Below, one piece after another: positions 8,922 to 20,055 of a stretch of DNA of 64,000 nt. Every line of letters begins with the position of its first letter. The first letter of the stretch is position 1. The stretch covers positions 124,001 to 188,000 of the forward strand of contig NZ_JAAVUT010000009.1 of NCBI RefSeq assembly GCF_018449575.1. The letters are read 5' to 3'. The position numbers and the translations under genes are program-made. This DNA comes from Sodalis sp. dw_96. Lineage in GTDB: Bacteria; Pseudomonadota; Gammaproteobacteria; Enterobacterales; Enterobacteriaceae. The notes beneath the pieces were generated by a model. The model worked only from the letters and a program-made list of their open reading frames with translations. It ran no database searches and was not told the DNA's origin.

Positions 8922-10463
8922 CTATTTCATGTCGGCGTGGGTGAAATCAAACGAGCTGTCCGGCATCACGTAAAAACCGGTGAGGTTTTTGCTGTGCGCA
9001 TACAGCAATTTCTCGGTGAGCAGGAATACCCAAGGCGCATCGGCCCAGATCTTATCCTGCGCGTCTTTATACAAACGGGTTTTCTCGCCGCGATCGGTGG
9101 TTTTCAGCGCATCAATCAGATCTTTATCCACCTGGAGATTACTGTAAAAGGCGGTATTAAAAATGGCCGGCGGCGCGGACTGGGTGGCGAACAGCGGCGT
9201 CAGCGCCCAATCCGCCTCGCCGGTGGAGGCCGACCAGCCGGTATACAGCATGCGCACGCCGGTTTCATTCACCCCTTTGGATTCCACCTGGGCGGCGCGC
9301 TGGCCGGCATCCATGGCGGTTACCGTGGTTTTGATGCCCACCTGGGCCAGCTGCTGTTGCGTGAACTGCAGGGCTTTCTGGAAGGTGCTGGTATTATGGG
9401 ACGACCAGAGGGTGGTGGTGAAGCCGTTGGGATAACCCGCCTCTTTAAGCAGCTCGCGGGCCTTGGCCGGATCATAGGGCCAGGGTTTGTATTTCACCGA
9501 ATAGTCTATGCCTGTGGGCAGCGGCCCTTGCGCCGGCACGGCATAACCGGCATAGGCGACCTTGATCAGGGCATCTTTATTGATGGCATAGTTGATGGCC
9601 TGGCGCACCTTGACATTATCAAAGGGCTTTTGCGTCACGTTCAGGCTGATATAACGCTGCAGGATGGAGGGCGCCGAGACCAGATCCAGCTTGCTGTTTT
9701 TCGCCAGCACGGCGGCCTGCTCGTAGGGCACCGGGTAAGCGAAGGTGGCTTCGCCGGTTTGCAGCATGGCCGCGCGGGTATTGTTGTCCACCACCGGACG
9801 CCAGGTAATGCTGTCCAGCTTAGCCGCCCCCTTCTGCCAGTAGCCATCGAAACGTTTTACCTTCACAAAGTCCGTGGGATTCCAGACCACGAATTCATAA
9901 GGGCCGGTACCCACCGGATGGAAGCCGATCTCTTTGCCGTATTTTTGTAATGCCGCCGGGGAGATCATGGCCGCCGCCGGGTGGGACAGGTTATTGATAA
10001 ACGGGGAGAACGGAGTTTTCAGGGTGATTTTTACCGTATCGGCATCCACCGCTTCGGTCTTGTCAATCATCTTGAACAGGTTATAACGCTTCAGATGATT
10101 ATCCGCGTTACTGGCGCGGTCCAGGTTGGCCTTCACCGCGGCGGCGTTGAAATCGGTGCCGTCCTGGAATTTCACCCCGGTACGCAGCTTGATGATATAG
10201 GTCATGCCGTCGGGACTGACCTGATAACTGGTCGCCAGGACATTCACCTGCTTCATGTCTTTATCGAAGCCGAACAGTCCTTCATAAAATGATTTGGCCA
10301 CCGCCTGGGACAACGTATCGTTGGCATCATAGGGGTCGAGACTGGTGAAGTTGGATCCTACCGCTATCACCGCGTCTTTGGCGGCCCATGCCGGCGCTGA
10401 AGAGAGGGCCGCCAGTACCGCCGCCGCCGCCAGCCAGTGACCTTTGATTTTATGCTGTGTCAT
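8922..10463 (-). CDS. gsiB: glutathione-binding periplasmic protein GsiB
   Basis: Extracytoplasmic solute-binding protein of family 5, 513 residues, with signal peptide about residues 1-27 (ending PAWA before AKDAV). Family features are [33 protein letters not shown] near the N-terminus and the mid-protein signature [21 protein letters not shown]. It captures glutathione and delivers it to GsiCD. The gap to gsiA is 29 bases, enough for its own ribosome-binding site (GGAGAACG before the ATG). Confidence 0.95.
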   Translation of the reverse strand: MTQHKIKGHWLAAAAVLAALSSAPAWAAKDAVIAVGSNFTSLDPYDANDTLSQAVAKSFYEGLFGFDKDMKQVNVLATSYQVSPDGMTYIIKLRTGVKFQDGTDFNAAAVKANLDRASNADNHLKRYNLFKMIDKTEAVDADTVKITLKTPFSPFINNLSHPAAAMISPAALQKYGKEIGFHPVGTGPYEFVVWNPTDFVKVKRFDGYWQKGAAKLDSITWRPVVDNNTRAAMLQTGEATFAYPVPYEQAAVLAKNSKLDLVSAPSILQRYISLNVTQKPFDNVKVRQAINYAINKDALIKVAYAGYAVPAQGPLPTGIDYSVKYKPWPYDPAKARELLKEAGYPNGFTTTLWSSHNTSTFQKALQFTQQQLAQVGIKTTVTAMDAGQRAAQVESKGVNETGVRMLYTGWSASTGEADWALTPLFATQSAPPAIFNTAFYSNLQVDKDLIDALKTTDRGEKTRLYKDAQDKIWADAPWVFLLTEKLLYAHSKNLTGFYVMPDSSFDFTHADMK

Positions 10464-10492
10464 AACGTTTCGTTCTCCATGAAAAATCCTTG

Positions 10493-12520
10493 TCAGTAGG
10501 CGCCGCCGACAGGATGACGGGCAACATAATGTCCCGCTCCCACCTTCACCAGCGGCGCAACCAGGGGGTCATCGCCCAGCGCCCGCACGGGGCTGGGAAT
10601 TTCATCTACCAGTAAAACACTTTCTGGCCGGCGGCGCGAAGGATCGGGCACCGGCACCGCGGACATCAGTTTGCGGGTGTAGGGATGCTGCGGGTGGGCG
10701 AAGACCTGCCGCCGCGGGCCAATCTCCACGATTTGTCCCAGATACATCACCGCGACCCGGTGGCTGATGCGTTCAACCACCGCCATATCATGGGAAATAA
10801 ATAAAAACGCGATGCCGAATTCACGCTGCAAATCCAGCATCAGGTTGATGATTTGCGCCTGTATCGACACATCCAGGGCGGAAACCGATTCGTCGGCAAT
10901 CACCACCTTGGGATTCAGGGCCAGCGCCCGGGCGATGCAAATGCGCTGGCGCTGGCCGCCGGAGAATTCATGGGGATAACGCTGGGCATGTTCCGGCAGC
11001 AGGCCGACCCGCTCCAACAGGGTCGCCACCCGCTGCTGCGCCGCTTTGCCCTGCGCCACGCCGTGCACCAGCAGCGGCTCCATAATGGAGTAGCCGACGG
11101 TCAGCCGCGGATCGAGGGAGGCGTAGGGATCCTGAAAGATAAACTGGATATCACGGCGCAAATGCTGCAAGGCGTTACCCTGCAAAGGGATGATGGATTG
11201 TCCGTTAAAAAGGATATCGCCGCTTTGGCTCTCCACCAGGCGCAGCAACGCGCGGCCGGTGGTGGATTTACCGCAGCCGGATTCTCCCACCAGCGCCAGG
11301 GTTTCTCCGGGATAGAGGGAAAAACTCACCTTCTCCACCGCATGCACCCGGCTACGGACGCGGTTAAACATGCCGCCGCGCAGGTCGAATCCCGCCACCA
11401 GATCCTTCACCTCAAGGATGGGAACGGAACCCGGCGGCACGGTATTTTGCGGAACTTCTTCCAGAGATGCCTGTTCAGCCCTATGGGCGAACAGCGTTAT
11501 TTCTTGGGATTCGCGACCTGTAAGCAACGGTGCCGGCAGAGATTCATCGCGACGAGCCGGCTTCCGTGCCTGGATATCGGGAGACAGCCGCCCCCCCGGC
11601 GAGCTTTTCAGCAGCGGAAATTTGGCCGGGAAATCGCGGCCGGCCATGGAACCGAGTTTAGGCACCGCCGCCAATAACGCCCGGGTATAAGGGTGGCCCG
11701 GCGCGGCAAACAGCTGGTTTACCGGCGCCGATTCAACATCGTTGCCGCGATACATTACCAATACCCGATCGGCCATTTCCGCCACCACACCCATATCGTG
11801 GGTGATGAAAATCACCCCCATCCGCATTTCCCGCTGCAGGCTGCGGATCAATTGCAGGATCTGCGCCTGAATGGTCACATCCAGCGCAGTGGTGGGTTCA
11901 TCGGCGATAAGCAGCGCCGGTTTGCAGGACAGGGCAATGGCAATCATCACCCGCTGGCGCATACCGCCGGATAACTGGTGCGGATACCTGTCCAGGGCAC
12001 TGCGCGCGTTGGGGATACGCACCAGATCCAGCATGCGCAGCGCTTCGGCCCGCGCACTGCGACTACCCATGCCCTGATGCAGGCGGATGGATTCAGCGAT
12101 TTGTTCCCCCACAGGAAACACCGGGTTCAGCGAGGTCATCGGTTCTTGAAAAATCATCGCCATGTCGGCGCCCCGTAGCGTTCGCAGCGTGGACGCCTTG
12201 GCCTGCGCCAGATCCAGTACCTCGCGGTTACGGCGGCGAAACAGCATCGTTCCGCTGTCGATACGGCCTCCCCCCAGCTCCACCAGCCGCATGACCGACA
12301 GCGCGGTAACCGACTTGCCGGAACCCGATTCCCCGACGATCGCCAGCGTTTCGCCCCGGCCGACCTCAAAGGAAATACCCCGCACCGCGTCGATAGCCTG
12401 GTTTTCATGGCTGAAATGCACGCTGAGGTCGCGCACCGACAGCACCTGCTGTTCCCCCAGGACCAAACCGGCGTCCGCTACAGACCCGTTTTGCGGGCTT
12501 GCCGCCTGCTCCTGCGCCAT
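10493..12520 (-). CDS. gsiA: glutathione ABC transporter dual ATPase GsiA
   Basis: Two fused ABC ATPase domains, 675 residues. The first has Walker A GESGSGKS (63-70), signature LSGGMRQR (about 185) and Walker [13 protein letters not shown] (about 205). The second has GESGCGKST (about 410), FSGGQRQR (about 517) and [12 protein letters not shown], followed by an oligopeptide-transporter C-terminal region. The ATG at 12520 overlaps the iaaA stop in TGATG; a TTG one codon earlier is ignored. It is longer than the E. coli protein of about 623 residues, mainly through a loosely composed linker between the domains (about residues 290-370). Confidence 0.95.
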   Translation of the reverse strand: MAQEQAASPQNGSVADAGLVLGEQQVLSVRDLSVHFSHENQAIDAVRGISFEVGRGETLAIVGESGSGKSVTALSVMRLVELGGGRIDSGTMLFRRRNREVLDLAQAKASTLRTLRGADMAMIFQEPMTSLNPVFPVGEQIAESIRLHQGMGSRSARAEALRMLDLVRIPNARSALDRYPHQLSGGMRQRVMIAIALSCKPALLIADEPTTALDVTIQAQILQLIRSLQREMRMGVIFITHDMGVVAEMADRVLVMYRGNDVESAPVNQLFAAPGHPYTRALLAAVPKLGSMAGRDFPAKFPLLKSSPGGRLSPDIQARKPARRDESLPAPLLTGRESQEITLFAHRAEQASLEEVPQNTVPPGSVPILEVKDLVAGFDLRGGMFNRVRSRVHAVEKVSFSLYPGETLALVGESGCGKSTTGRALLRLVESQSGDILFNGQSIIPLQGNALQHLRRDIQFIFQDPYASLDPRLTVGYSIMEPLLVHGVAQGKAAQQRVATLLERVGLLPEHAQRYPHEFSGGQRQRICIARALALNPKVVIADESVSALDVSIQAQIINLMLDLQREFGIAFLFISHDMAVVERISHRVAVMYLGQIVEIGPRRQVFAHPQHPYTRKLMSAVPVPDPSRRRPESVLLVDEIPSPVRALGDDPLVAPLVKVGAGHYVARHPVGGAY

Positions 12521-13467
12521 CAACGATAAATCCCGATGTCAATGTCGCTGCCCACATAGCCGATAGCCCGATACATGCCTTCGGAGTTAAAGGGCAATGC
12601 CACATTGCCGGCGGCATCCACGGCGATAAGACCGCCGGTCCCCCCCAACGGCTGTATTTTCTCAAAAATCACCCGCTGGGCCGCATCCATCAGCGTGTGG
12701 CCGCCGTAGGCCATCTGCGCGGCGACATCATAGGCGGCCACCCGGCGCATAAAGATTTCCCCCGTACCGGTGCAGGATACCGCGGCGGTGGCGTCATCGG
12801 CATAACAACCGGCGCCGATAATCGGCGAATCCCCCACCCGGCCGGCTTGTTTGTTGGTCATGCCGCCGGTGGAGGTGGCCGCCGCAACGTGGCCTGCTTC
12901 ATCGCAGGCCACCGCGCCCACGGTGCCGAACTTGCGATCCGCATCAATGGGATCGGAAGCCGAATCATGATCCAGCACCGCCCCGCTGTCATTGTCCAGT
13001 GCCCGCCGCCACTGGGCATAACGTTCCGGGGTGGAGAAATAATCCGCGGCCACCTGCTCCAGACCCAGGCCGAAAGCAAAAGATTCCGCGCCGGCGCCAA
13101 TCAGCATGACGTGGGGACTGTGCTCCATCACACCGCGGGCGGCCAGAATGGGATTGCGGATGCGCGTCACGCCGCTAACGGCGCCGGCGGCAAGGGTGTG
13201 GCCATCCATGATGGCGGCATCCAGTTCATGTCCGCCCTGGTGGGTGTATACCGCCCCTTTGCCGGCGTTGAACAAGGGGCACTCTTCCAGCAGGCGTACC
13301 GCTTCGGTAACGGCGTCAAGGGCGCTGCCGCCTTGGGCCAGTATCCCCTGTCCGCGCCGGACGATAAGGCCCAGGGCGTCGCGATACTGCTGTTCTCGTT
13401 CCCCATTCATGGCTTGGCGCGCAAGGGCGCCGGCACCGCCATGGATGACTATCACTGGTCTGCTCAC
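12520..13467 (-). CDS. iaaA: isoaspartyl peptidase / L-asparaginase (plant type)
   Basis: N-terminal-nucleophile hydrolase of 315 residues that cleaves isoaspartyl dipeptides and can deamidate asparagine. The precursor self-cleaves before the threonine of GTVGAVA (about residue 183), giving alpha and beta subunits; TSTGGMTNK and SCTGTGE follow as expected. The start is a GTG at 13467: codons for [13 protein letters not shown] follow directly and match the family N-terminus, and no ATG lies nearby. First gene of the gsi operon, as in E. coli. Confidence 0.94.
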   Translation of the reverse strand: MSRPVIVIHGGAGALARQAMNGEREQQYRDALGLIVRRGQGILAQGGSALDAVTEAVRLLEECPLFNAGKGAVYTHQGGHELDAAIMDGHTLAAGAVSGVTRIRNPILAARGVMEHSPHVMLIGAGAESFAFGLGLEQVAADYFSTPERYAQWRRALDNDSGAVLDHDSASDPIDADRKFGTVGAVACDEAGHVAAATSTGGMTNKQAGRVGDSPIIGAGCYADDATAAVSCTGTGEIFMRRVAAYDVAAQMAYGGHTLMDAAQRVIFEKIQPLGGTGGLIAVDAAGNVALPFNSEGMYRAIGYVGSDIDIGIYR

Positions 13468-13821
13468 TGGTTGGACTACCTTGCCTACGTTCTAAATAGG
13501 AAAACCGTCGCTACGCCGGTCAATGCCGGCACCCCTTGTTTTGTTTATACCCTTCATCTCGAAATCTATTGGATATATTATTTTAATAAGTGTGGCATAT
13601 AACGATTAGGTTATCATTTTTGACTATATTAACCCTGCCCGCCAGTGTAAAGGGGAAATGCACATTGTTGATTGCATAAGCGATAACGGCATTTCGTTAG
13701 TCATAAGGCGGCAAAGTGAAACCACAGGCTTTTATTCTCGCCGGTCGGGTTTTCTGCCATAATAGCCGACTATTTCCCCTAACGGCCGCCTCACTCTCCG
13801 GCCGATGGCACAGGATTCAAG
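13468..13821. other. intergenic region between divergent iaaA and moeA
   Basis: Must contain the promoters for the iaaA-gsi operon (left) and moeAB (right). AT-rich between 13560 and 13640. CATAAT at 13757-13762 is a possible moeA -10, without a good -35. No gene was recognised. Confidence 0.4.
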
Positions 13822-15057
13822 ATGGCCGAGTCACATTCTCCCCTGCTGACGTTGGAGCAAGCACTGGAAAAAATGTTTTCCGTGCTGCATCCGCTGACCG
13901 ACAGCGAAGCGCTGTCATTAACCGACGCCGCCGGGCGGGTAACCGCCGTACCTATTATTTCACCGGTTAACGTTCCGCCGTTTGATAACTCCGCCATGGA
14001 CGGTTATGCGGTGCGTCTGCCGGATCTCCACAGCGGTTTGCCGCTGCCTCTGGCCGGTAAGGCCTTTGCCGGCGACCCGTTTACCGGGGAATGGCCGGAG
14101 GGTACCACGGTTCGCATCATGACCGGCGCACCGACGCCGGCGGCGGCGCAAGCGGTCATCATGCAAGAACAGGCCGAGGTGACCGACCACGGTGTTCGTT
14201 TTACCGCCCCGGTGAAGGCGGGTCAGAATATCCGGCGTATCGGCGACGATATTCGCCAGGGAAAAGAAGTGCTGCCGGCCGGCCGGATGCTGGGGGTGGC
14301 GGAACTGCCGCTGCTGGCCTCCCTGGGCATCGCCGAGGTCACCGTACTGCGTCGGCTTAAAGTGGCGCTGTTCTCCACCGGCGACGAATTACGACCCATC
14401 GGCGCACCGCTTGCCGCCGGACAAATTCATGATACCAATCGGTTTACCGTGCGCCTGATGCTGCGGCAAATGGGCTGCGAGGTTATCGACCTGGGTATCG
14501 TGGCCGATAACGCCTCTGCCCTGCGCGACGCATTCCGCCAGGCGGATAACCAGGCGGATCTGCTGATCACCAGCGGCGGCGTGTCGGTGGGGGAAGCGGA
14601 TTACACTAAAACCGTACTGGAAGAGTTAGGCCATATCAATTTTTGGCGCCTGGCCATCAAACCCGGGAAACCTTTTGCCTTCGGCCGGCTGGACCATGCC
14701 TGGTTCTGCGGACTGCCTGGCAACCCGGTTTCGGCGGCGGCCACGTTTTATCAGCTGGTGCAGCCTTTTATTTCCCGGCTCTCCGGCCGGGTCGGCTGGC
14801 AGTTCCCGGCCCGCCTGCGTGCCCGGCTGCTGACGCCGTTGAAGAAATCCCCCGGCCGGATGGATTTCCAGCGCGGATATTTTCATAGCAACGCCCAGGG
14901 CGAAATCGAGGTGAGCAGCACCGGCGACCAGGGTTCCCATGTGTTCAGCTCTTTCAGCGCCGCCAACTGTTTTATCGTGCTGCCCGCCGAACAGGGGCCG
15001 CAGCAAGCCGGCGAGTGGGTGGAAATAGAGCCGTTTAATCATCTGTTGCTGGCATAG
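13822..15057 (+). CDS. moeA: molybdopterin molybdenumtransferase
   Basis: Cytosolic enzyme of 411 residues that inserts molybdate into adenylylated molybdopterin to make molybdenum cofactor. Hallmarks are [14 protein letters not shown] (about residues 53-66), RIMTGAPTP (95-103), [21 protein letters not shown] (about 251) and the [12 protein letters not shown] segment (about 298). The ATG at 13822 has AGGA 7 bases upstream. moeB follows 29 bases downstream in the same direction. Divergent from iaaA, as in E. coli. Confidence 0.96.
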   Translation: MAESHSPLLTLEQALEKMFSVLHPLTDSEALSLTDAAGRVTAVPIISPVNVPPFDNSAMDGYAVRLPDLHSGLPLPLAGKAFAGDPFTGEWPEGTTVRIMTGAPTPAAAQAVIMQEQAEVTDHGVRFTAPVKAGQNIRRIGDDIRQGKEVLPAGRMLGVAELPLLASLGIAEVTVLRRLKVALFSTGDELRPIGAPLAAGQIHDTNRFTVRLMLRQMGCEVIDLGIVADNASALRDAFRQADNQADLLITSGGVSVGEADYTKTVLEELGHINFWRLAIKPGKPFAFGRLDHAWFCGLPGNPVSAAATFYQLVQPFISRLSGRVGWQFPARLRARLLTPLKKSPGRMDFQRGYFHSNAQGEIEVSSTGDQGSHVFSSFSAANCFIVLPAEQGPQQAGEWVEIEPFNHLLLA

Positions 15058-15086
15058 TGCTGCATGGCGTGGATATAGGGAGGATC

Positions 15087-15881
15087 ATGTCAAACGAACT
15101 GAGTCACGAGGAAATGCTGCGCTATAACCGGCAAATCACCCTGCGCGGCTTTGATTTCGATGGTCAGGAAAAGCTCAAGGCCTCAGGGGCGCTGATTGTC
15201 GGCCTGGGGGGTCTGGGCTGTGCCGCGGCGATGTACCTGGCCGCCGCCGGTGTCGGCCGTCTGAGCCTGCTGGATTTTGACCAGGTGGCGTTATCCAATC
15301 TCCAACGACAAATTCTGCATACCGACCGGCGCATCGGTATGGCGAAAGTGGAATCCGCCGCCGAGGCCCTGGCGCAAATCAATCCCCACGTTCTGGTGGC
15401 GACCTATGACGCCGCGTTGGACGACGACGCCCTCGGCGCGTTAATCGACGGCAGCGATGCGGTGGTGGATTGCAGCGATAACGTCGCCACCCGGGAGCAG
15501 TTGAACCGGCTCTGTTTCAACCGGCGAAAACCGCTGATTTCCGGCGCGGCCATCCGTATGGAAGGACAGGTCAGCGTGTTTACCTATCGTCCCGACGAGC
15601 CTTGCTATCGCTGCCTGAGCCGCCTGTTCGGCAGTGAAGGCCTGACCTGCGCCGAATCAGGCGTCATGTCGCCGCTGGTTGGCGTTATTGGTTCGCTACA
15701 GGCCATGGAGGCCATCAAGGTATTAACCGCCTTTGGCAAACCCTCCGGCGGCAAACTGCTGCTGTATGACGCCATGACCATGCAGTTCCGCGAAATGGCC
15801 TTGCACCGCGATCCACACTGTGAGATCTGCGGTGTTAGTTCACTCCCTGGCTGCGCAGGTAATCTTCATAATTGCCGGTGA
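15087..15881 (+). CDS. moeB: molybdopterin-synthase adenylyltransferase with read-through C-terminus
   Basis: Adenylates the C-terminal glycine of MoaD for sulfur transfer in molybdopterin synthesis. The ATG at 15087 follows GGGAGGATC. The nucleotide-binding motif [21 protein letters not shown] is near residue 40. Zinc ligands are CYRC (about 173-176) and CEIC near the end. The family normally stops about at the CEIC(G) position (E. coli MoeB 249 residues). Here the frame continues 15 residues and overlaps the 3' end of convergent ybiT by 47 bases, so the tail is antisense to ybiT. Activity should be intact. Confidence 0.94.
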   Translation: MSNELSHEEMLRYNRQITLRGFDFDGQEKLKASGALIVGLGGLGCAAAMYLAAAGVGRLSLLDFDQVALSNLQRQILHTDRRIGMAKVESAAEALAQINPHVLVATYDAALDDDALGALIDGSDAVVDCSDNVATREQLNRLCFNRRKPLISGAAIRMEGQVSVFTYRPDEPCYRCLSRLFGSEGLTCAESGVMSPLVGVIGSLQAMEAIKVLTAFGKPSGGKLLLYDAMTMQFREMALHRDPHCEICGVSSLPGCAGNLHNCR

Positions 15882-17430
15882 AATCCGCCAGGCCGTCCGG
15901 CGTCAGCTCAAGGATACGGGTGGCCAGCGAACTGACGAACTCACGGTCATGGGAGACGAAAATCAGCGTACCCTGATACAGTTCCAGCGCCATATTCAGC
16001 GATTCAATGGATTCCATATCAAGATGGTTGGTGGGTTCGTCCATCAGCAGAATATTCGGTTTTTGCATCATCAGCTTGCCGAACATCATACGGCCTTTTT
16101 CCCCGCCGGATAACACTCCCACCGGTTTATTGATATCGTCCTGGCTGAACAGCAGCCGGCCAAGGATGCTGCGCACCGCCTGTTCGTCATCGCTCGGCTG
16201 CTTCCACTGGCTCATCCAGTCAAACACCGTAATATTCTCCGCAAATTCGCCGGCGTGGTCTTGGGCATAATAACCAAGCTTGGCGTTTTCAGACCATTTG
16301 ATTTCGCCCACCGACGGCGGCAGTTCTCCCACCAGGGTTTTCAGCAGGGTGGTTTTACCGATCCCGTTGGCACCCAGCACCGCCACCTTCTCACCCACTT
16401 CCAGCATCAGGTTCATATCATTGATAAGCGGCGGTTGGCCTTCATAACCCTGGGTAAGCTGCTGTAGGGTCAGCGCGTTGCGGAACAGTTTTTTATCCTG
16501 CTCAAAACGAATGAACGGATTCTGCCGGCTGGAAACCTTCACTTCATCCAGCGTGATTTTTTCGATTTGCCGGGCGCGTGAGGTGGCCTGACGGGATTTG
16601 GACGCGTTGGCGCTGAAACGGCTGACGAAAGACTGCAGCTCGGCAATCTGCGCCTTTTTCTTGGCGTTACCGGCCACCAGCTGTTCCCGGGCCTGGGTGG
16701 AGGCGGTCATATAATCGTCGTAATTGCCGGGATAAATGCGCAGCTCGCCATAATCCAAATCCGCCATATGGGTACAAACCATATTCAGAAAGTGACGGTC
16801 ATGGGAGATGATAACCATGGTGCTGTTGCGATCGTTCAACACCTGCTCCAACCAGCGGATGGTATTGATATCCAGGTTATTCGTGGGCTCATCCAGCAAC
16901 AGGATATCCGGATTGGCGAACAGGGCCTGCGCCAGCAACACCCGCAGTTTCCAGCCCGGCGCCACTTCGCTCATGGGACCGTAATGCTGCTCCAGCGGTA
17001 TACCCGCACCCAGCAGCAGTTCACCGGCGCGGGCCTCGGCGGTGTATCCGTCCATTTCGCCGTAAAGCACTTCCAGATCGGCTACCCGGTATCCCTGCTG
17101 CTCGCTCATGTCCGCCAGGGCGTATATGCCGTCGCGCTCTTCCTTCACCGCCCACAGTTCCGCATGCCCCATGATGACGGTATCCAGCACCGTAAAATTC
17201 TCGAAAGCGAACTGATCCTGGCGTAATTTACCAAGCCGTTCATTGGGATCTAGGGCGACATGGCCTGAGCTGGGCACTAAATCGCCGCCGAGGATTTTCA
17301 TCAGGGTGGATTTACCGCAGCCGTTGGCCCCGATCAAACCATAGCGGTTGCCGCCGCCAAACTTGACGGAAATATTTTCGAATAGCGGCTTGCTGCCGAA
17401 TTGCATGGTGATGTTATTACTGATTAGCAA
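15835..17430 (-). CDS. ybiT: ABC-F family ATPase YbiT
   Basis: Soluble ABC-F protein of 531 residues with two ATPase domains and no membrane part. The first Walker A is GANGCGKST (about 35), with a Walker B-type [11 protein letters not shown] near 186. The charged linker runs about 240-310, the second Walker A is GANGIGKTT near 356, and [12 protein letters not shown] is near 463. Nearly colinear with E. coli YbiT. ABC-F proteins act on the ribosome, some relieving stalling or antibiotic block; the exact job of YbiT is not settled. Its 3' end is overlapped by moeB. Confidence 0.95.
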   Translation of the reverse strand: MLISNNITMQFGSKPLFENISVKFGGGNRYGLIGANGCGKSTLMKILGGDLVPSSGHVALDPNERLGKLRQDQFAFENFTVLDTVIMGHAELWAVKEERDGIYALADMSEQQGYRVADLEVLYGEMDGYTAEARAGELLLGAGIPLEQHYGPMSEVAPGWKLRVLLAQALFANPDILLLDEPTNNLDINTIRWLEQVLNDRNSTMVIISHDRHFLNMVCTHMADLDYGELRIYPGNYDDYMTASTQAREQLVAGNAKKKAQIAELQSFVSRFSANASKSRQATSRARQIEKITLDEVKVSSRQNPFIRFEQDKKLFRNALTLQQLTQGYEGQPPLINDMNLMLEVGEKVAVLGANGIGKTTLLKTLVGELPPSVGEIKWSENAKLGYYAQDHAGEFAENITVFDWMSQWKQPSDDEQAVRSILGRLLFSQDDINKPVGVLSGGEKGRMMFGKLMMQKPNILLMDEPTNHLDMESIESLNMALELYQGTLIFVSHDREFVSSLATRILELTPDGLADFTGNYEDYLRSQGVN

Positions 17431-17553
17431 AAGAGGTACTCTTCATTGAAATGTGACACTGAACACATTATGCCACAATCCGCGGCTAAATTGCGCCCCC
17501 TGTCTGCACTAGCGATACGTGAAATGCACGGCAATCCAAGGTAACCCCCGCAT

Positions 17554-17571
17554 CCCGCGGGAGGTCGCGGG
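17554..17571. other. hairpin with a GGAGGT loop
   Basis: Perfect 6-bp stem CCCGCG / CGCGGG closing a GGAGGT loop. A second small palindrome GCGGTTTAACCGC lies downstream at about 17630-17642. Loops exposing GGA are typical of CsrA/RsmA binding sites, but one hairpin is weak evidence. It could belong to an uncharacterised small RNA. Confidence 0.35.
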
Positions 17572-18120
17572 TGAATTTCCATGAGGAGGCGCAAGTACTG
17601 CAAGTACTGTAAGAGTGCTGCCGGTGAACGCGGTTTAACCGCCCTGCGACAAGCACACAGACCTTTGCCATCCAGTAGAAATATTAATCATTTTGTCCCC
17701 GGGCAGGGTTGAAGACCGGACGGAAACGTAGGCCAAGGGAAAAGCCCCATCCATCTTAATGCCTGGGTTAATACAGACAGATATAAGATGTATTTATTAA
17801 AGAATTTATGAAATTTCAAAGATAGGTCAATATTATGGCGACCAGCTTATCTGTGTTACCTCTTATATACGTATGAATCCTATAAAAAACCGATATTCCA
17901 CACCGTAGACATTAAATCAGGCATCCAGGTATAAACGTTTAGTTTATTAATTTTCTTCAATACATAATGATAACCGTCGGCAAGCAAATAAAACCACCAT
18001 GATCTGTCATGAAAAATTCATCGTTTAAAGCGTGACAAAATTTGTATAACACGGAGGAACCAGATAGGGTGACACAAGGCGGGAAGATAGATTTTTATTA
18101 GAGAAGGCCATTGCGCTATC

Positions 18121-18158
18121 AAAACTAAAACGGCATGGCTAACGTATCAACCATGCCG
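18121..18158 (-). terminator. intrinsic terminator of ompX
   Basis: On the minus strand an 8-bp perfect stem CGGCATGG / CCATGCCG with a 12-base loop is followed directly by TTTTAGTTTT. It lies 49 bases past the ompX stop. Confidence 0.85.
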
Positions 18159-18206
18159 ATGAATGGTTCTCCGCCGGGTAATTTTTATGTCGCGGAACAA
18201 CCAATA

Positions 18207-18725
18207 TTAGAAGCGATAGCCTACGCCTGCGATCCAGGTGCCAACATCAACACTGCGGATACGGCTTTGTTCATAAGAAACGTCTAAAGCAACGTTATCC
18301 ATCGGGTTGAACTGAAGACCCGCGCCGTAAGATACGCCCACGTCGTTGTTGCTATGGGTATCACGTACCTCGGTGGCATTGTTGGTAAACTTGCCCGCAC
18401 CGATACCTACGACACCGTAGATGCTGGCCCAATCGTTGATACGGAATGCCGGACCGGCGGTAAAGCCGTAGTATTGGCCTTTCTGATAGTTGCCGTCACT
18501 GAGCTGGTTCTTTTCAAGGTACGTGAATGAACCGATGGCGCTCCAGGGATTGGTATTATCCCATTCGTAGCGATATTTCAAGTTGAAGCCGCTGGCTTTG
18601 TTGATGATGCCTTGTGCATCGCCCTGGGCGTAACCTGCTGTTACGGTACTGTCGCCTGCAGTGGCTGAACCTGCTGTTACGGCCAAAACACAAGCTAAAG
18701 CTGAAAGACATGCAATTTTTTTCAT
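18207..18725 (-). CDS. ompX: outer membrane protein OmpX
   Basis: Small eight-stranded outer-membrane beta-barrel of the OmpX/Ail family, 172 residues. Signal peptide is about residues 1-23 (MKKIACLSALACVLAVTAGSATA before GDSTVTAGYAQ). Family landmarks are NKASGFNLKYRYEWD, YGVVGIGAGKF, DVGVSYGAGLQFNPMDNVALDVSYEQSRIRSVDVGTWIAGVGYRF, with the terminal aromatic F required for barrel insertion. The ATG at 18725 follows GAGGTGG; a GTG two codons earlier is part of that site. Extracellular loops may mediate adhesion or serum resistance, as for Ail; not tested here. Confidence 0.96.
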   Translation of the reverse strand: MKKIACLSALACVLAVTAGSATAGDSTVTAGYAQGDAQGIINKASGFNLKYRYEWDNTNPWSAIGSFTYLEKNQLSDGNYQKGQYYGFTAGPAFRINDWASIYGVVGIGAGKFTNNATEVRDTHSNNDVGVSYGAGLQFNPMDNVALDVSYEQSRIRSVDVGTWIAGVGYRF

Positions 18726-19548
18726 ACCCACCTCAAATGTGAAATTTACGTCCTAACCACGAAAATATAACAAAAAATAGCACGAAACTCTGCTTAATAA
18801 TTGTTGTCCAAGTGAACGTATCGTGTAACATAACTTTTCTGTTGCATCTATCCTATTCTTTTTTCTTATGTTTTATCCCCATTGGCCAAAACTCGCCTTT
18901 ACGTATTCTTACAAGATAATAAGATAATTCCGAACCGGATGAATAAAAAGTAGCCCGCCAAAACACTATTTACCGCATTTTCTGTTCACATCTCATGTCG
19001 CCAATTTCATCGGCATTGCCTTTCTAACTTTTTTTACCGCTTCGTTTATTATTTAGTTAGGCAAATAAGCAGGTATGGAACGCAAAATGCATTACGGTTC
19101 GTGGCAAACATCAGGGGTAATAACCGGCAACGCACCTGGAGAAATTATCTGTAGATACATTTTGCACAGGGTACATTTTGGTACATTCCCCCCAGGCAAT
19201 CCCCGTTAATTAATTCGGGCCGAGCCGACTGGCGCGCGTGATTTTTTTAGCTTTCATAAGCGCTTTATCCTTTCGATTGTCAAATTTTGTTGTAGTATAT
19301 TAAGTGTAGAAAGCATTAATTTTAAATGAAAACCATTTGTATTTAGGGGTCTTTGTAGCGGGTGGTTAAAGGGGACCCGCAAGGGCCAGGTTAACGCCAT
19401 TGATCTTGGCCGGTAATCTCATGCAGGCCGATAGGGGCGGGATGAAAGGTAGTGGCGATATGAGTGATAGGGAGCAAATCCGGCAAATGCTGCTATACTT
19501 TTAAGCCTGAACGAATTAATAACGATCAATATTAGAGGATGATTGATG
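18726..19548. other. long intergenic region between ompX and dps
   Basis: E. coli has rhtA here; no trace of it is visible. The region contains the ompX promoter (left), a Fur-box-like palindrome AAATGAAAACCATTT at 19324-19338, a hairpin with stem GCGGGT / ACCCGC (19359-19381), an imperfect GGCCA / TGGCC inverted repeat just after it, and the dps promoter at 19491-19503. No open frame with a ribosome-binding site was found. Confidence 0.55.
19491..19503 (+). promoter_or_regulatory. sigma-S type promoter of dps
   Basis: TGCTATACTTTTA matches the stationary-phase sigma-factor pattern (TG extension, C before TATACT, then T-rich/AA). It lies about 45 bases before the dps start. Known dps regulation by RpoS in E. 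coli supports the reading. Confidence 0.7.
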
Positions 19549-20055
19549 ATGAGTACCGCTAAACTGGTTAAAACGAAATCTTCCGAGTTAATTTATACCC
19601 GTAACAATGTTGAAGAAGATGTGAAAGTTTCCACTATCGCCCTGCTTAATCGCCTGGTGGTGGAATATGTCGATTTGGCATTGATTACCAAGCAAGCTCA
19701 TTGGAACATGCGCGGTTCAAACTTTATCGCCGTACATGAAATGTTGGATGGTTTCCGTACCGCTATCCTAGATCATCAGGACACCATTGCTGAACGTGTC
19801 GTCCAATTGGGTGGCGTGGCTTTGGGCACGGTTCAGGTAACCAACGACAAAACACCGTTGACCAGCTATCCCACCAATATCCACAGCGTTCAGGATCACC
19901 TGAAAGCGCTGGCGGAACGTTACGCTATCGTTGCCAACGATACCCGCAAGGCGATTACTGAAGCCGAAGATGACGATGATACCGCGGATATTTTTACCGC
20001 CGCTTCACGTGATCTGGATAAATTCCTGTGGTTTATCGAATCTAATATTGAATAA
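19549..20055 (+). CDS. dps: DNA-binding ferritin-like protein Dps
   Basis: Dodecameric mini-ferritin of 168 residues that oxidises and stores iron with hydrogen peroxide and compacts DNA in starvation. The ferroxidase segment [33 protein letters not shown] (about residues 51-83) carries the His, Asp and Glu ligands. The lysine-rich N-terminus STAKLVKTK mediates DNA binding in E. coli. The second of two adjacent ATG codons was chosen so that the protein begins MSTAK as in E. coli; the first (19546) is equally compatible with the GAGG site. A sigma-S-like promoter precedes it and an intrinsic terminator follows. Confidence 0.96.
   Translation: MSTAKLVKTKSSELIYTRNNVEEDVKVSTIALLNRLVVEYVDLALITKQAHWNMRGSNFIAVHEMLDGFRTAILDHQDTIAERVVQLGGVALGTVQVTNDKTPLTSYPTNIHSVQDHLKALAERYAIVANDTRKAITEAEDDDDTADIFTAASRDLDKFLWFIESNIE

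Larger units (their letters stand above)
17431..18206. other. gene-poor gap between ybiT and ompX
   Basis: In E. coli this interval carries opgE, mntS/mntR, ybiR and ldtB; here none is recognisable. It holds a short structured stretch (17520-17690), AT-rich DNA with no convincing open frame, and the ompX terminator. It is most simply the scar of a deletion. Confidence 0.6.

Noticed and set aside
8937-9950. A 337-codon plus-strand frame opposite gsiB.
   Set aside because: Same reason: gsiB is complete and in operon context, and the antisense frame is a codon-bias shadow.
12499-13602. A 367-codon plus-strand frame opposite iaaA.
   Set aside because: iaaA carries all hydrolase motifs and overlaps gsiA as expected; the opposite frame is histidine/glycine-rich shadow sequence.
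17486-17671. A 61-codon minus-strand frame upstream of ybiT.
   Set aside because: No ribosome-binding site, odd composition, and it covers hairpins that point to non-coding structure.
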